DNA from: JL08 sp039969355
GTDB taxonomy: Bacteria; Pseudomonadota; Alphaproteobacteria; Rhodobacterales; Rhodobacteraceae
Length of the DNA: 64,000 nt
Direction of reading: 5' to 3'
Assembly (NCBI GenBank): GCA_039969355.1
Contig: JBDVOA010000031.1
Coordinates: forward strand, 124,001-188,000
Shown here one piece after another: positions 25,083-33,003 of the stretch; within the stretch, counting starts at the first letter, position 1, and each line of letters begins with the position of its first letter. Below the pieces are notes generated by a model, which made no database searches, had not been told where the DNA came from, and was given only the letters and a program-made list of their open reading frames with translations. A program made the position numbers and the translations under genes.

Positions 25083-26567
25083 CTACCCCAAAGCCGCGGT
25101 GATCAGGAAGAAGATGACCGCAGACAGGATCGCAGCAGCGGGAACTGTTATGATCCATGCTGCGATGATCGTCATGAAGTGGGATCGGCGGACAAGTTTG
25201 CGACGACGCCGTTCTTCTGGTGCATAGCGCACTCGATCCGGCATCTGTAGCCGCGCTTTTCGAATGCGCCGCTCCGTATCCCATTCCCGGAAAAAACCGA
25301 CACCAAATACGCCACCGACTGCGATATGGGTTGAGCTTACGGGCAAGCCCAGCCAGCTCGCAACAATAACAGTAATCGCAGCAGACAGCGCCACGCAATA
25401 GGCGCGCATTGGATTAAGCTTGGTGATCTGCCCCCCGACCATGCGGATCAGTTTGGGGCCGAACAGGAACAGGCCAAAGGAAATGCCAAAAGCGCCGATC
25501 ACCATTACCCAGAACGGAATGCTGACAGCTTCTGTAAAACCGCCCGATTGCGAGGCTTGCACAATTGCGGCAAGCGGCCCCACAGCGTTGGCGACGTCAT
25601 TTGCGCCGTGAGCAAAACTAAGCAATGCCGCCGACACCACCAGGGGGATGCCAAACAGAACCTTCAAAGATTTGTTTCGATTTTCGAGCCCTTCAGACTG
25701 CTTTCGGATCGCCGGCACCATCACAGCCCAGATCAGGACGCCAATGATTGCGCCAATCATCAAAGCCGTTGGCATATCGATTTTGATAATCTTTTTCAGA
25801 CCTTTAAGAGCTAAATATGAAGCAAAAGCACCCGCCATGATGCCGACAAGAATGGGCACCCAGACCCGCGCAGCCGCTATTTTGTCCTCGCGGTAAATGA
25901 TCCGCGACTTGATCAGCCACAAAAATAGGGCAGCAACCGCACCGCCAAGCACCGGTGAAATCACCCAGCTGGCCGCAATCTTACCCATCGTGGGCCAGCT
26001 GACAGCGGCAAAACCCGCCGCTGCGATACCCGCACCCATAACGCCTCCAACAACCGAATGCGTGGTCGATACCGGCGCCCCGATCCATGTCGCAAGGTTT
26101 ACCCAGAGTGCCGCCGACAGTAACGCGGCCATCATGGCCCAGATAAACGTCTCTGCTGTTCCCATGCTTTCCGGCGCAATGATGCCTTTGGCAATGGTCG
26201 ATACTACATCGCCGCCTGCAATGAGGGCCCCTGCACTCTCAAAGATCACCGCTATTGCAATGGCTCCGCCCATCGTCAAAGCGTTCGCGCCCACCGCAGG
26301 GCCCATATTGTTGGCAACGTCATTGGCGCCGATATTCAAGGCCATGTAGGCACCCAGGCTGGCCGCTACGACTACAATCAAAGAGTTATTGGCCTGACCG
26401 AAAAACAACAAAGCCGTAAGTCCCGCCAGCACGACAAATATCAACGCTATCCCCGGACCGACCATGGGGCGTGAAACATAATTGGTTGCCAGTTCAAGGT
26501 TGGAATAGCGTGCCAGATCGCGATCCAAAGTCTCGAGATGGCGCGCGTCGCCTTGTTGGTCAGTCAT
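25083..26567 (-). CDS. PiT-family inorganic phosphate transporter
   Basis: 494 residues with about ten hydrophobic segments. The duplicated PiT signature is present twice: GANDVANNMGPAVGANALT in the N-terminal half and FAHGANDVANAVGPLAAI in the C-terminal half, each followed by a serine/threonine-rich helix (APVSTTHSVVGG and LPVSSTHIAVGG). This architecture is specific to Na+- or H+-coupled phosphate permeases. A basic cytoplasmic segment (RIRKARLQMPDRVRYAPEERRRRK) precedes the last helix pair. No PhoU-like partner (DUF47) is adjacent, which is unusual but not rare. A short hairpin TTCCCC-GGGGAA lies in its 5' leader. Confidence 0.95.
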   Translation of the reverse strand: MTDQQGDARHLETLDRDLARYSNLELATNYVSRPMVGPGIALIFVVLAGLTALLFFGQANNSLIVVVAASLGAYMALNIGANDVANNMGPAVGANALTMGGAIAIAVIFESAGALIAGGDVVSTIAKGIIAPESMGTAETFIWAMMAALLSAALWVNLATWIGAPVSTTHSVVGGVMGAGIAAAGFAAVSWPTMGKIAASWVISPVLGGAVAALFLWLIKSRIIYREDKIAAARVWVPILVGIMAGAFASYLALKGLKKIIKIDMPTALMIGAIIGVLIWAVMVPAIRKQSEGLENRNKSLKVLFGIPLVVSAALLSFAHGANDVANAVGPLAAIVQASQSGGFTEAVSIPFWVMVIGAFGISFGLFLFGPKLIRMVGGQITKLNPMRAYCVALSAAITVIVASWLGLPVSSTHIAVGGVFGVGFFREWDTERRIRKARLQMPDRVRYAPEERRRRKLVRRSHFMTIIAAWIITVPAAAILSAVIFFLITAALG

Positions 26568-26650
26568 TTTGCCGTTCCCCCAATTGCGGGGAAGGCTTGC
26601 CTCGTCGACACGATGAAATCAACCGTTCAATTCTGGATGGCTAAAAATTT

Positions 26651-27055
26651 TTATTGGCTGCGGAAAATGGATTTCAGTTCCGCCTCGTTGACCAACTCTG
26701 CGGCTGCCTTGGCATCAACCCACTTGCGGTCGCGTTCATGCGCTTCGGGAAATACCTCTGAAATATCTTTGACGGCCACCGAATACACCAGCGTCTTGAC
26801 GGGAATTTCCCAACCGGTAGCCTGTTTTTTTTGATAGGAATAATCACCGACTGGTTCACATGTTGCATCCCCGTTCCTCACGTCAGCCTCTTCCCAGGCT
26901 TCCACCAACGCGCTTTCGTTGAACTTGAGACCCCGGATTGGCCAGCCTTTAGGTATGATCCAGCGCGCTGTTCCCCGGCTGGTGATAAGAAGATATTCTC
27001 TTCCGTCCCCTTCTCCACGATAGCAAAGGGCCGCAACTTGCAGACGCTTTGGGCG
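26651..27055 (-). CDS. NUDIX hydrolase with uncertain or frameshifted 5' end
   Basis: The frame reads RLQVAALCYRGEGDGREYLL, then ITSRGTARWIIPKGWPIRG, then ALVEAWEEADV, a clear NUDIX fold of the diphosphoinositol-polyphosphate-hydrolase-like group; the EAWEE core is intact, while the usual Gly after it is Asp. In frame there is a TAG at 27058-27056 and no ATG, GTG or TTG before the conserved domain, only a CTG at 27043. The frame one base away runs upstream from an ATG (MKKTIEQFRNECISKGG) to the same CCCAAA tract at 27053-27048. So either the gene starts at a rare CTG, or a one-base change in that tract has shifted the frame. The product would hydrolyse a nucleoside-diphosphate-linked compound. 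Confidence 0.75.
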   Translation of the reverse strand, partial: RPKRLQVAALCYRGEGDGREYLLITSRGTARWIIPKGWPIRGLKFNESALVEAWEEADVRNGDATCEPVGDYSYQKKQATGWEIPVKTLVYSVAVKDISEVFPEAHERDRKWVDAKAAAELVNEAELKSIFRSQ

Positions 27056-27324
27056 CTACAACAATGGGACAAGGAAAGACTTCCACACCGCCTTTAGAGA
27101 TGCATTCATTACGAAACTGCTCAATCGTCTTTTTCATTTTCAGCATGCATAAAGCATCCAAGTAAGAAAAGACAATTTCCCTTATTTCACGACAAATTAC
27201 CGCTGCTTGTTGTAGCGCACCGATCTAACCATCGGGCAATTCCTTGAGCAATGTCATCGGAAAAGAATTGATCTGCATGTCATTAACGCTAACCTGATCT
27301 CTACATAAATTTCGGGAGGGGCCG

Positions 27325-28629
27325 GTGAAGAATCCGTTAATCCACATTGCAGCTGTCTGGTTTTTGATTGCGCCTTCATTTCTGATTGCGAAATCAACCG
27401 ACGAAACAGTGCAAACAGAGCCAGATGCAGATTCCGCTGACCTGTTGACTCAGGCCGAACTGGAAAACCTCGTTGCGCCTGTTGCGCTTTATCCGGACAC
27501 TTTGCTGATCCAGATATTAGTCGCCGCAACCTACCCGATGGAGATCATCAAGAGCGACCGCCTTTTGGCGATGAACGCTGATGCAGACCCCGAGACTTTA
27601 ACAGCAGCGATCGAAGCTGAGGAGTGGGACCCAAGTGTCGAGGTGCTGGCGACTGCCTTTCCGGATGTGACATCGGATATGGCAACGCATATAGAATGGA
27701 CCGAAGCGGTTGGCGCCGCGATGTTGGCTCAAAGCGATGATGTGATGAACGCCGTACAAACAATGCGGCAACAGGCGATCAATTCCGGCGCTTTGGCGAG
27801 TGGAGAAGCGCAGACAGTCGATGTTGTTGTGGACGAGGAAACCCAGGCCGAGTCCGTTGTCATACAGCCTGCAGACCCTGAAGTGGTCTATGTGCCGCAA
27901 TATGACCCCAACCTTGCCTACAATTCCAATGATCTCGTGAGCGATGCGATCGTTGCCGGTGCTGTTACTTTTGGAACCTTCATATTGCTGGATGCCATTT
28001 TTGATGATGACGATCCGTGGAATGATTATTGGGGCTGTCGCAACTGCGGTGGCTGGGGCGGTGGTCCGATCTACAACAACCCCCGAGACATCGACATCGA
28101 TGTCGACGGAAACGTGAACATCGGGAACAACGTGAACCTTGGTGATCGGCCAGATCGCCGCCCGGACGGCGGTTGGAAAGCAGATGACAAGCGCAAGAAT
28201 GATGCCAAAAACAAAATTACCAACCGCAAGGACACGAATGGCAAGACCAAGCTGCCCATCAATAAAGCGGATACGCGGGGGGACAGCCTGCGTGCCAGCC
28301 TGTCCAATAAATCCGGTGCTGCCGACATCAGTCGTCCGGGCAACAATCGTCTGCCTCAGGTAGATCGGCCTTCAAATCGTCCGGCTTCCGCCAAAAAGGC
28401 AGCGGCAAACAGAACTGCTCAAAAACCCAAGCCTGGTACGGCCAAACGAAAGCCTTCGGTCAAGAAGCCGACGCAGCACAAAGCCGCTGCGAAGCGACCC
28501 GCCGCAAAGAAAAAGGCCCCTGCCAATCGGAAGTCCGCCACGCACAAACGTGCCCCGGCAAAGAAAGCCCATGCAGGATCACAGCGCGGCAGATCCAGTG
28601 GCGCAAAGCACAGAAAAGGCCGGAGATAA
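27325..28629 (+). CDS. Exported DUF3300 protein with basic, histone-H1-like tail
   Basis: 434 residues from a GTG with GGGAGGGG upstream. A Sec signal (AAVWFLIAPSFLIA) leads to the DUF3300 domain: LVAPVALYPDTLLIQILVAA, TYPMEIIKS, MRQQAINSGALA and the VYVPQYDPNLAY motif. A short hydrophobic segment and an Asp/Trp/Gly-rich stretch (DDDDPWNDYWGCRNCGGWGG) follow. The last ~130 residues are Lys/Ala/Arg/Pro-rich, for example AKKAAANRTAQKPKPGTAKR and AAAKRPAAKKKAPANRKS. DUF3300 function is unknown; the tail suggests binding to an acidic polymer. The DUF2950 gene starts 4 nt after its stop, a pairing seen in many proteobacteria. Confidence 0.88.
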   Translation: MKNPLIHIAAVWFLIAPSFLIAKSTDETVQTEPDADSADLLTQAELENLVAPVALYPDTLLIQILVAATYPMEIIKSDRLLAMNADADPETLTAAIEAEEWDPSVEVLATAFPDVTSDMATHIEWTEAVGAAMLAQSDDVMNAVQTMRQQAINSGALASGEAQTVDVVVDEETQAESVVIQPADPEVVYVPQYDPNLAYNSNDLVSDAIVAGAVTFGTFILLDAIFDDDDPWNDYWGCRNCGGWGGGPIYNNPRDIDIDVDGNVNIGNNVNLGDRPDRRPDGGWKADDKRKNDAKNKITNRKDTNGKTKLPINKADTRGDSLRASLSNKSGAADISRPGNNRLPQVDRPSNRPASAKKAAANRTAQKPKPGTAKRKPSVKKPTQHKAAAKRPAAKKKAPANRKSATHKRAPAKKAHAGSQRGRSSGAKHRKGRR

Positions 28630-28633
28630 GATT

Positions 28634-29533
28634 ATGAAAAAATCAATTATTGCTGGCCTTGCCCTCTCATGTCTGATTTCCGGCCCAATTGCCGCTGAAC
28701 CTGCCACGTATGCAACGCCACAAGACGCCGTTGAGGCGATGATGACGGCACTGACCGCCGGTGAACGAGAAGCGGTTCAAATCGTATTCGGACCTGAGGC
28801 GCAGGATTTCATGTCCACGGGCGACGACCGCGAGGATCGCCACAACCGCGATACAATATTGGCTATGTATTCAGAAGGCTTCCGAATGATCCCGCAAGAG
28901 GACGGTTCGGTGGTTTTGGCACTCGGCGCCAACGGCTGGCCTTTCCCAATTCCGATTGGCCGGACAGGTGACACATGGGCGTTTGATGTGGTTGCTGGCC
29001 GCGAGGAAGTGCGAGACCGCGAAATTGGTCTCAATGAGCTGGAGATCATCGACTTGCTTGAAGCTTACGTCGATGTTCAGGCCGCTTATCGTTTGGTTGA
29101 TCACGACGGTGATGGCGTGATGGAGTTCGCGCGCCAGATAATCTCTTCGTCCCCTACCGCGCGGGATGGTCTGTTCTGGCCTGAACCGGACAGTCCGCTA
29201 GGCGAACTGTTTGCACGGGCTTCTGTCGATGGGTACAGCAACGGAGAAGAGGACTTCGACCCGGAACCCTACCTAGGCTATTACTTCCGCATTTTGACCG
29301 AACAGACAGATGCCGCCCCTGGGGGCCCAATGAACTATCTCGTCAATGATAACATGGTCGGCGGTCATGCCCTGCTGGCAGTTCCGGCTGATTTCGGTGT
29401 CACCGGCATCACCAGTTTCATGGTTTCGGAAAACGGCATCGTGTTGGAATCCATTTTGGGCGAGGAAACGTTGGAAATTGCCGCACCCATGGCCGCCTAT
29501 GACCCGACTGAAGAATGGGTTCCCGTTGAATAG
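28634..29533 (+). CDS. Exported DUF2950 protein
   Basis: 299 residues from the ATG at 28634, preceded by GGAG. A signal peptide (IIAGLALSCLISGPIAA) precedes the DUF2950 domain: YATPQDAVEAMMTALTAGER, DREIGLNELEIIDLLEAYVD, ARQIISSSPTARDGLFW and YLGYYFRILTEQ are the recognisable blocks, and NDNMVGGHALLAVPADFGVTG is typical near the end. Periplasmic protein of unknown function co-encoded with DUF3300; co-occurrence suggests a joint envelope role, which is inference. It converges with the glycosylase gene, 12 nt between stops. Confidence 0.9.
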   Translation: MKKSIIAGLALSCLISGPIAAEPATYATPQDAVEAMMTALTAGEREAVQIVFGPEAQDFMSTGDDREDRHNRDTILAMYSEGFRMIPQEDGSVVLALGANGWPFPIPIGRTGDTWAFDVVAGREEVRDREIGLNELEIIDLLEAYVDVQAAYRLVDHDGDGVMEFARQIISSSPTARDGLFWPEPDSPLGELFARASVDGYSNGEEDFDPEPYLGYYFRILTEQTDAAPGGPMNYLVNDNMVGGHALLAVPADFGVTGITSFMVSENGIVLESILGEETLEIAAPMAAYDPTEEWVPVE

Positions 29534-29545
29534 GCACAGAACCGA

Positions 29546-30181
29546 TTAATCCGATATTCCGCTGTGTTTTGTTGCAACGCGGTAATATGCCCACAGCAAC
29601 CGGGCGGCCACGGATCGCCACGGCGACCAGTCCTGTGCTATGTCGCGAAATGCGCGATCCTTGGGCCGCTCTGGCAGGTCAAACAAGATGCGCGCGCTTT
29701 CCTGCAACGCCAGATCACCCGGGGCAAAGACATCAGCGCGACCAAGGCAGAACATGACGTAAACTTCCGCGGTCCACACACCAATCCCCGGCACCTTGAT
29801 CAGATGCTTGATGGCTGCGTCATTCGGGAGATCCCGCAATGCGACATAATCGATGTCAGCCTCTGCCAACGCGCGCGCGTATCTGGCCTTTTGCCGGCTG
29901 AGCCCCAAGGTGCGCAGCTGTTCATCTGTGCTTGCCAGTATCTTTGACGGCTCGGTCAGATCGGCATCCAACAGTCGCCCCCATATCGCGGCGGCAGAAG
30001 CGACACTGACCTGCTGGCTGACAATGGCATTTAGCAGTTGCGCAAATCCATCGGGTTTCAGGCGCAGCGGCAACGGTCCGGTTTTTTCCAGCGCTGCTGC
30101 AAAGCGAGGATCCCTCTGTGCCAGCCATGCTGCCCCTTCCGCCACACAGGAATCTGAACGAATGATCCGCCCAACGCTCAC
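29546..30181 (-). CDS. DNA-3-methyladenine glycosylase II-like (HhH-GPD) protein
   Basis: 211 residues from a GTG at 30181 that overlaps the cobK stop as GTGA; longer frames run back into cobK. The helix-hairpin-helix and catalytic Asp are readable in LIKVPGIGVWTAEVYVMFCL followed by GRADVFAPGDLAL, and NAIVSQQVSVASAAAIWGRL is the typical substrate-side helix. Lacks an iron-sulfur Cys cluster and the N-terminal AlkA beta domain, so it belongs to the shorter AlkA-like group. Removes alkylated purines from DNA. Its coupling to a cobalamin gene appears to be positional. Confidence 0.9.
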   Translation of the reverse strand: MSVGRIIRSDSCVAEGAAWLAQRDPRFAAALEKTGPLPLRLKPDGFAQLLNAIVSQQVSVASAAAIWGRLLDADLTEPSKILASTDEQLRTLGLSRQKARYARALAEADIDYVALRDLPNDAAIKHLIKVPGIGVWTAEVYVMFCLGRADVFAPGDLALQESARILFDLPERPKDRAFRDIAQDWSPWRSVAARLLWAYYRVATKHSGISD

Positions 30182-30930
30182 AACGCCCTCACCCAATCCA
30201 GTGCCTCTTGCACAGTTTGCAGCTTTCGTCCCACTGGTTGCGGCGGTCGGCGTATCATGGCCACCGGTAATCCCAATGCCCGGGCTGCGTCCAGTTTCGA
30301 GCGGCTGGCGTCGCCTCCCGTATTGCGCGTAATAAGCCAATCGATCTCTAGTTTCCGAAACAACGCAATCTCATTCTCCACGGAAAATGGAGCAGTTCCA
30401 TATACATATGTCACGTTCTTCAACTTTTTCTGTTCACCATCATCGCTGAGTTGCCGAACAAACAGATGGGCCGCCACCATGTTCTTGTATCCGGCCAGTG
30501 TAGCCCGTCCTGTTGTAGTAAAAGCATTGGACCCGGGCGGGACAGCCGCTGCTGCACCAGCTTCATCAGGAACGGCAACCCAATTGTCTGTTGACTGGGG
30601 ATGCCACTCAGGGCGCAATACCTGCGCATAAGGCACTCCCAGTTCAGAGCAGATTCTGGAAGTGCGGGCGCTGACCCGGATTGCAAAGGGGTGCGTTACG
30701 TCCAATACCGCGTCAATCCCTTCGGACTGGACATAGCGCAAAAAAGCGTTATCCCCACCAAAGCGGCCAATCCGGGTCAGAACGGAAAATGGCCCTATGC
30801 CACGCTCAGGATAATGCAGCGAGACGATCACCCGAATATGTGGTTGATCCGCAACCATGATGGCGATCTCGCGGGCTTCACCCGCGCCAGCAAGCAATAA
30901 AAGATACAGCGGGTCCTTCATGCGCCGCAC
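30178..30930 (-). CDS. cobK: Precorrin-6A/cobalt-precorrin-6A reductase
   Basis: 250 residues. LLLLAGAGEAREIA opens the Rossmann fold, followed by DAVLDVTHPFAIRVSARTSR with the family TxPxA-like block, and TGRATLAGYKNMV in the second domain; WLITRNTGGDASRSKLDAAR and ALGLPVAMIRRPPQP are the C-terminal CobK/CbiJ hallmarks. It reduces precorrin-6A to dihydro form with NADPH in corrin-ring synthesis. No other cobalamin genes are in the window. An alternative ATG lies three codons in. It is divergent from the MFS gene. Confidence 0.93.
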   Translation of the reverse strand: MRRMKDPLYLLLLAGAGEAREIAIMVADQPHIRVIVSLHYPERGIGPFSVLTRIGRFGGDNAFLRYVQSEGIDAVLDVTHPFAIRVSARTSRICSELGVPYAQVLRPEWHPQSTDNWVAVPDEAGAAAAVPPGSNAFTTTGRATLAGYKNMVAAHLFVRQLSDDGEQKKLKNVTYVYGTAPFSVENEIALFRKLEIDWLITRNTGGDASRSKLDAARALGLPVAMIRRPPQPVGRKLQTVQEALDWVRAL

Positions 30931-30996
30931 CTTAGAATATGATGCTCCTGATGCAAGGCGCTTGCCGCCGGTTCAATTCACAGGTACCCGGGCCGT

Positions 30997-32223
30997 ATGC
31001 CCATCCAAGATGACTCTCTTGCCAAACGTAACGTCGCTGTGCTCGTCGCCGCGCAAGCCTTTTTGGGCAGCCAGATCACCATGTATTTCGTTATGGGTGG
31101 ATTGGCAGGGCAGCAACTCGCGCCCAATGTGTGTCTAGCGACATTGCCAATTACAATGATCGTTTTCGGCTCCATGACCACTGCGCCATGGCTGAGTCCT
31201 TTCATGCAGAACCACGGCCGTCGGGCGGGTTTTTTTGTCGGCGCAGCCGGCGGCCTGATCGGTGCCATGATATCTGCCTATGCTCTCTTTCTGGAGAATT
31301 TCTGGATCTTTCTAGTGGGGAGTTATATGGCGGGTATCTACATGTCTTCACAAGGTTTTTTCCGGTTTGCCGTTACGGATACCGCATCGGATGCGTTTCG
31401 CCCCAAGGCGATTTCTTATGTCATGGCCGGTGGCCTGATTGCGGCGATCATCGGACCGCAACTGGTTGGATATCTTAGCAGCAATTCACCTGATGCCACA
31501 GTCATGCGGTTCTTCCCAGTCTATCTGGCCGCGATGGTTCTAAATGTCATTGGCATGTTTTTCTTTCCGTTCTTGCGCATTCCCAAACCACTTGCCCCCA
31601 CAATCGATAGCCCAAGAGGGCGCACACGATGGGAGCTGTTAAAGACTCCGCGTATCGCAGTTGCAGTGATTTGCGCCATGGTGTCCTACGCGCTGATGAA
31701 CCTCGTCATGACATCGACCCCGCTCGCAGTTGTCGGATGCGGATTTGGCATTGCGGACGCCTCAAATGTTGTAACCGGGCACATCCTTGCAATGTTCATT
31801 CCTTCGTTTTTTACCGGCCATCTGATTGCCCGGTTCGGAACTGAAAAAATCATGGGGCTCGGGCTGTTCATTCTGGCCATCGCAGGGGTGGTTGCGCTGC
31901 AGGGCGTCGCATTGACCAACTTTTATGCTGCGCTGATCCTGTTGGGCCTTGGCTGGAACTTTGGTTTTATCGGGGCAACATCACTGCTCGCCGCGTCGCA
32001 TGAACCGCATGAACGGGGGCGGATGCAGGGCCTGAATGACTTATTAGTATTTGGTGGCGTCACCTTTGCCTCGCTCGCCTCTGGCGGGCTAATGAACTGC
32101 TCGGGGGGCAGCGCGGTTGAGGGATGGCAGGCCGTGAACATCGCCATGATCCCGTTTCTGGCGTTGGCCGGTGGCGCATTAATCTGGCTAGTGCTCAAGC
32201 CCCGGTCAGAGTTCGCGGCATAA
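30997..32223 (+). CDS. MFS transporter
   Basis: 408 residues with about 12 hydrophobic segments. The first half ends around the loop RIPKPLAPTIDSPRGRTRWE and the second starts with RIAVAVICAMVSYALMN. The loop after helix 2 is basic (QNHGRRAGF), and FIPSFFTGHLIARFGTEKIM matches the usual G-x-x-x-x-x-G-x-x motif between helices. The sequence SHEPHERGRMQGLNDLLVFG is typical of a roseobacter-common MFS subgroup. Substrate unknown. Divergent from cobK and ends 3 nt before the end of the convergent squalene-synthase-like gene. Confidence 0.9.
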   Translation: MPIQDDSLAKRNVAVLVAAQAFLGSQITMYFVMGGLAGQQLAPNVCLATLPITMIVFGSMTTAPWLSPFMQNHGRRAGFFVGAAGGLIGAMISAYALFLENFWIFLVGSYMAGIYMSSQGFFRFAVTDTASDAFRPKAISYVMAGGLIAAIIGPQLVGYLSSNSPDATVMRFFPVYLAAMVLNVIGMFFFPFLRIPKPLAPTIDSPRGRTRWELLKTPRIAVAVICAMVSYALMNLVMTSTPLAVVGCGFGIADASNVVTGHILAMFIPSFFTGHLIARFGTEKIMGLGLFILAIAGVVALQGVALTNFYAALILLGLGWNFGFIGATSLLAASHEPHERGRMQGLNDLLVFGGVTFASLASGGLMNCSGGSAVEGWQAVNIAMIPFLALAGGALIWLVLKPRSEFAA

Positions 32224-32226
32224 GCC

Positions 32227-33003
32227 TTACCAGCGACCAGACATCGCCTGGACCATCAGGTCTAACCGTTTGCGTGCATCGCTTTTGCCCAGAGTGCCAT
32301 TTGCAACCGACTTCGGATCTGCCACCGCCTGTCTCAGGATCGCGCCTGCCTGCCAACCTGCCAACAGGGCCGCATTTGCCCTGCGCGATACGCTGGCACG
32401 CGCGCGCCGTGCGAGCGCTAGTCGATCCAACGCACCTTGCGCCAACTTCTGCACGCCCTGCGTCGTACCATCAAGAAGCGGAACTCGGCTCTGCGCTTCC
32501 AGATCCGGGATGGCCTGCAACCAGTTCGCCACGCCGCTTGCATAGCCAAAATGGCGCACGGTTTGTTCATCTGCCCGACCCAGCATCTGCGCGCAGGTCC
32601 ACATCAAGGTGCCCGCACTTTGGTCAATGTAGCGCTCAAAATGAGTCTCATCTTCAAACGGTTCTTTATATATATCCCAACGCCTTACAGCTATTAATTT
32701 ATCCACATTTTTTGCCAGTTCCGGTGTTAATATTCCGGCCAACGGCGTCACAACTTCGTGGCGACGAACTTCATTTTCCTTGGCAATTTCCTCCACGGCA
32801 TCGCGCCACCATTGCAACCGCATCTCAGCGATCATGGTTTCCTGTGTCACCCAAGGCGCGCGCGACACCTCAACGTTGAAAGCATAAAGCGGAAACAGAA
32901 TGCGCCGTGCCGCGACCGGGGCGGCCATGGCCGCCAGAAACCGATCAGGATCGCCGCGCTGCACAATGGCGGCGCAGGCGTTCACATCCTCACTCAGTGT
33001 CAC
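32227..33003 (-). CDS. Squalene/phytoene-synthase-family protein, possibly NDUFAF6-like
   Basis: 258 residues. The family fold is visible in PLYAFNVEVSRAPWVTQETM, EMRLQWWRDAVEEI and YIDQSAGTLMWTCAQMLG. The Asp-rich motifs of true head-to-head prenyl synthases (DxxxD) are not obvious in the first motif, which fits the alphaproteobacterial/mitochondrial NDUFAF6 branch linked to complex I assembly. No carotenoid genes are in the window. Its start overlaps the 3' end of cimA by 14 nt, indicating coupled expression. An exact DnaA-box 9-mer lies inside the gene at 32699-32707, probably by chance. Confidence 0.82.
   Translation of the reverse strand: MTLSEDVNACAAIVQRGDPDRFLAAMAAPVAARRILFPLYAFNVEVSRAPWVTQETMIAEMRLQWWRDAVEEIAKENEVRRHEVVTPLAGILTPELAKNVDKLIAVRRWDIYKEPFEDETHFERYIDQSAGTLMWTCAQMLGRADEQTVRHFGYASGVANWLQAIPDLEAQSRVPLLDGTTQGVQKLAQGALDRLALARRARASVSRRANAALLAGWQAGAILRQAVADPKSVANGTLGKSDARKRLDLMVQAMSGRW

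Noticed and set aside
32699..32707. Third TTATCCACA DnaA-box match
   Set aside because: Isolated, inside the coding sequence of the squalene/phytoene-synthase-like gene; a single 9-mer match is expected by chance in a window this size.
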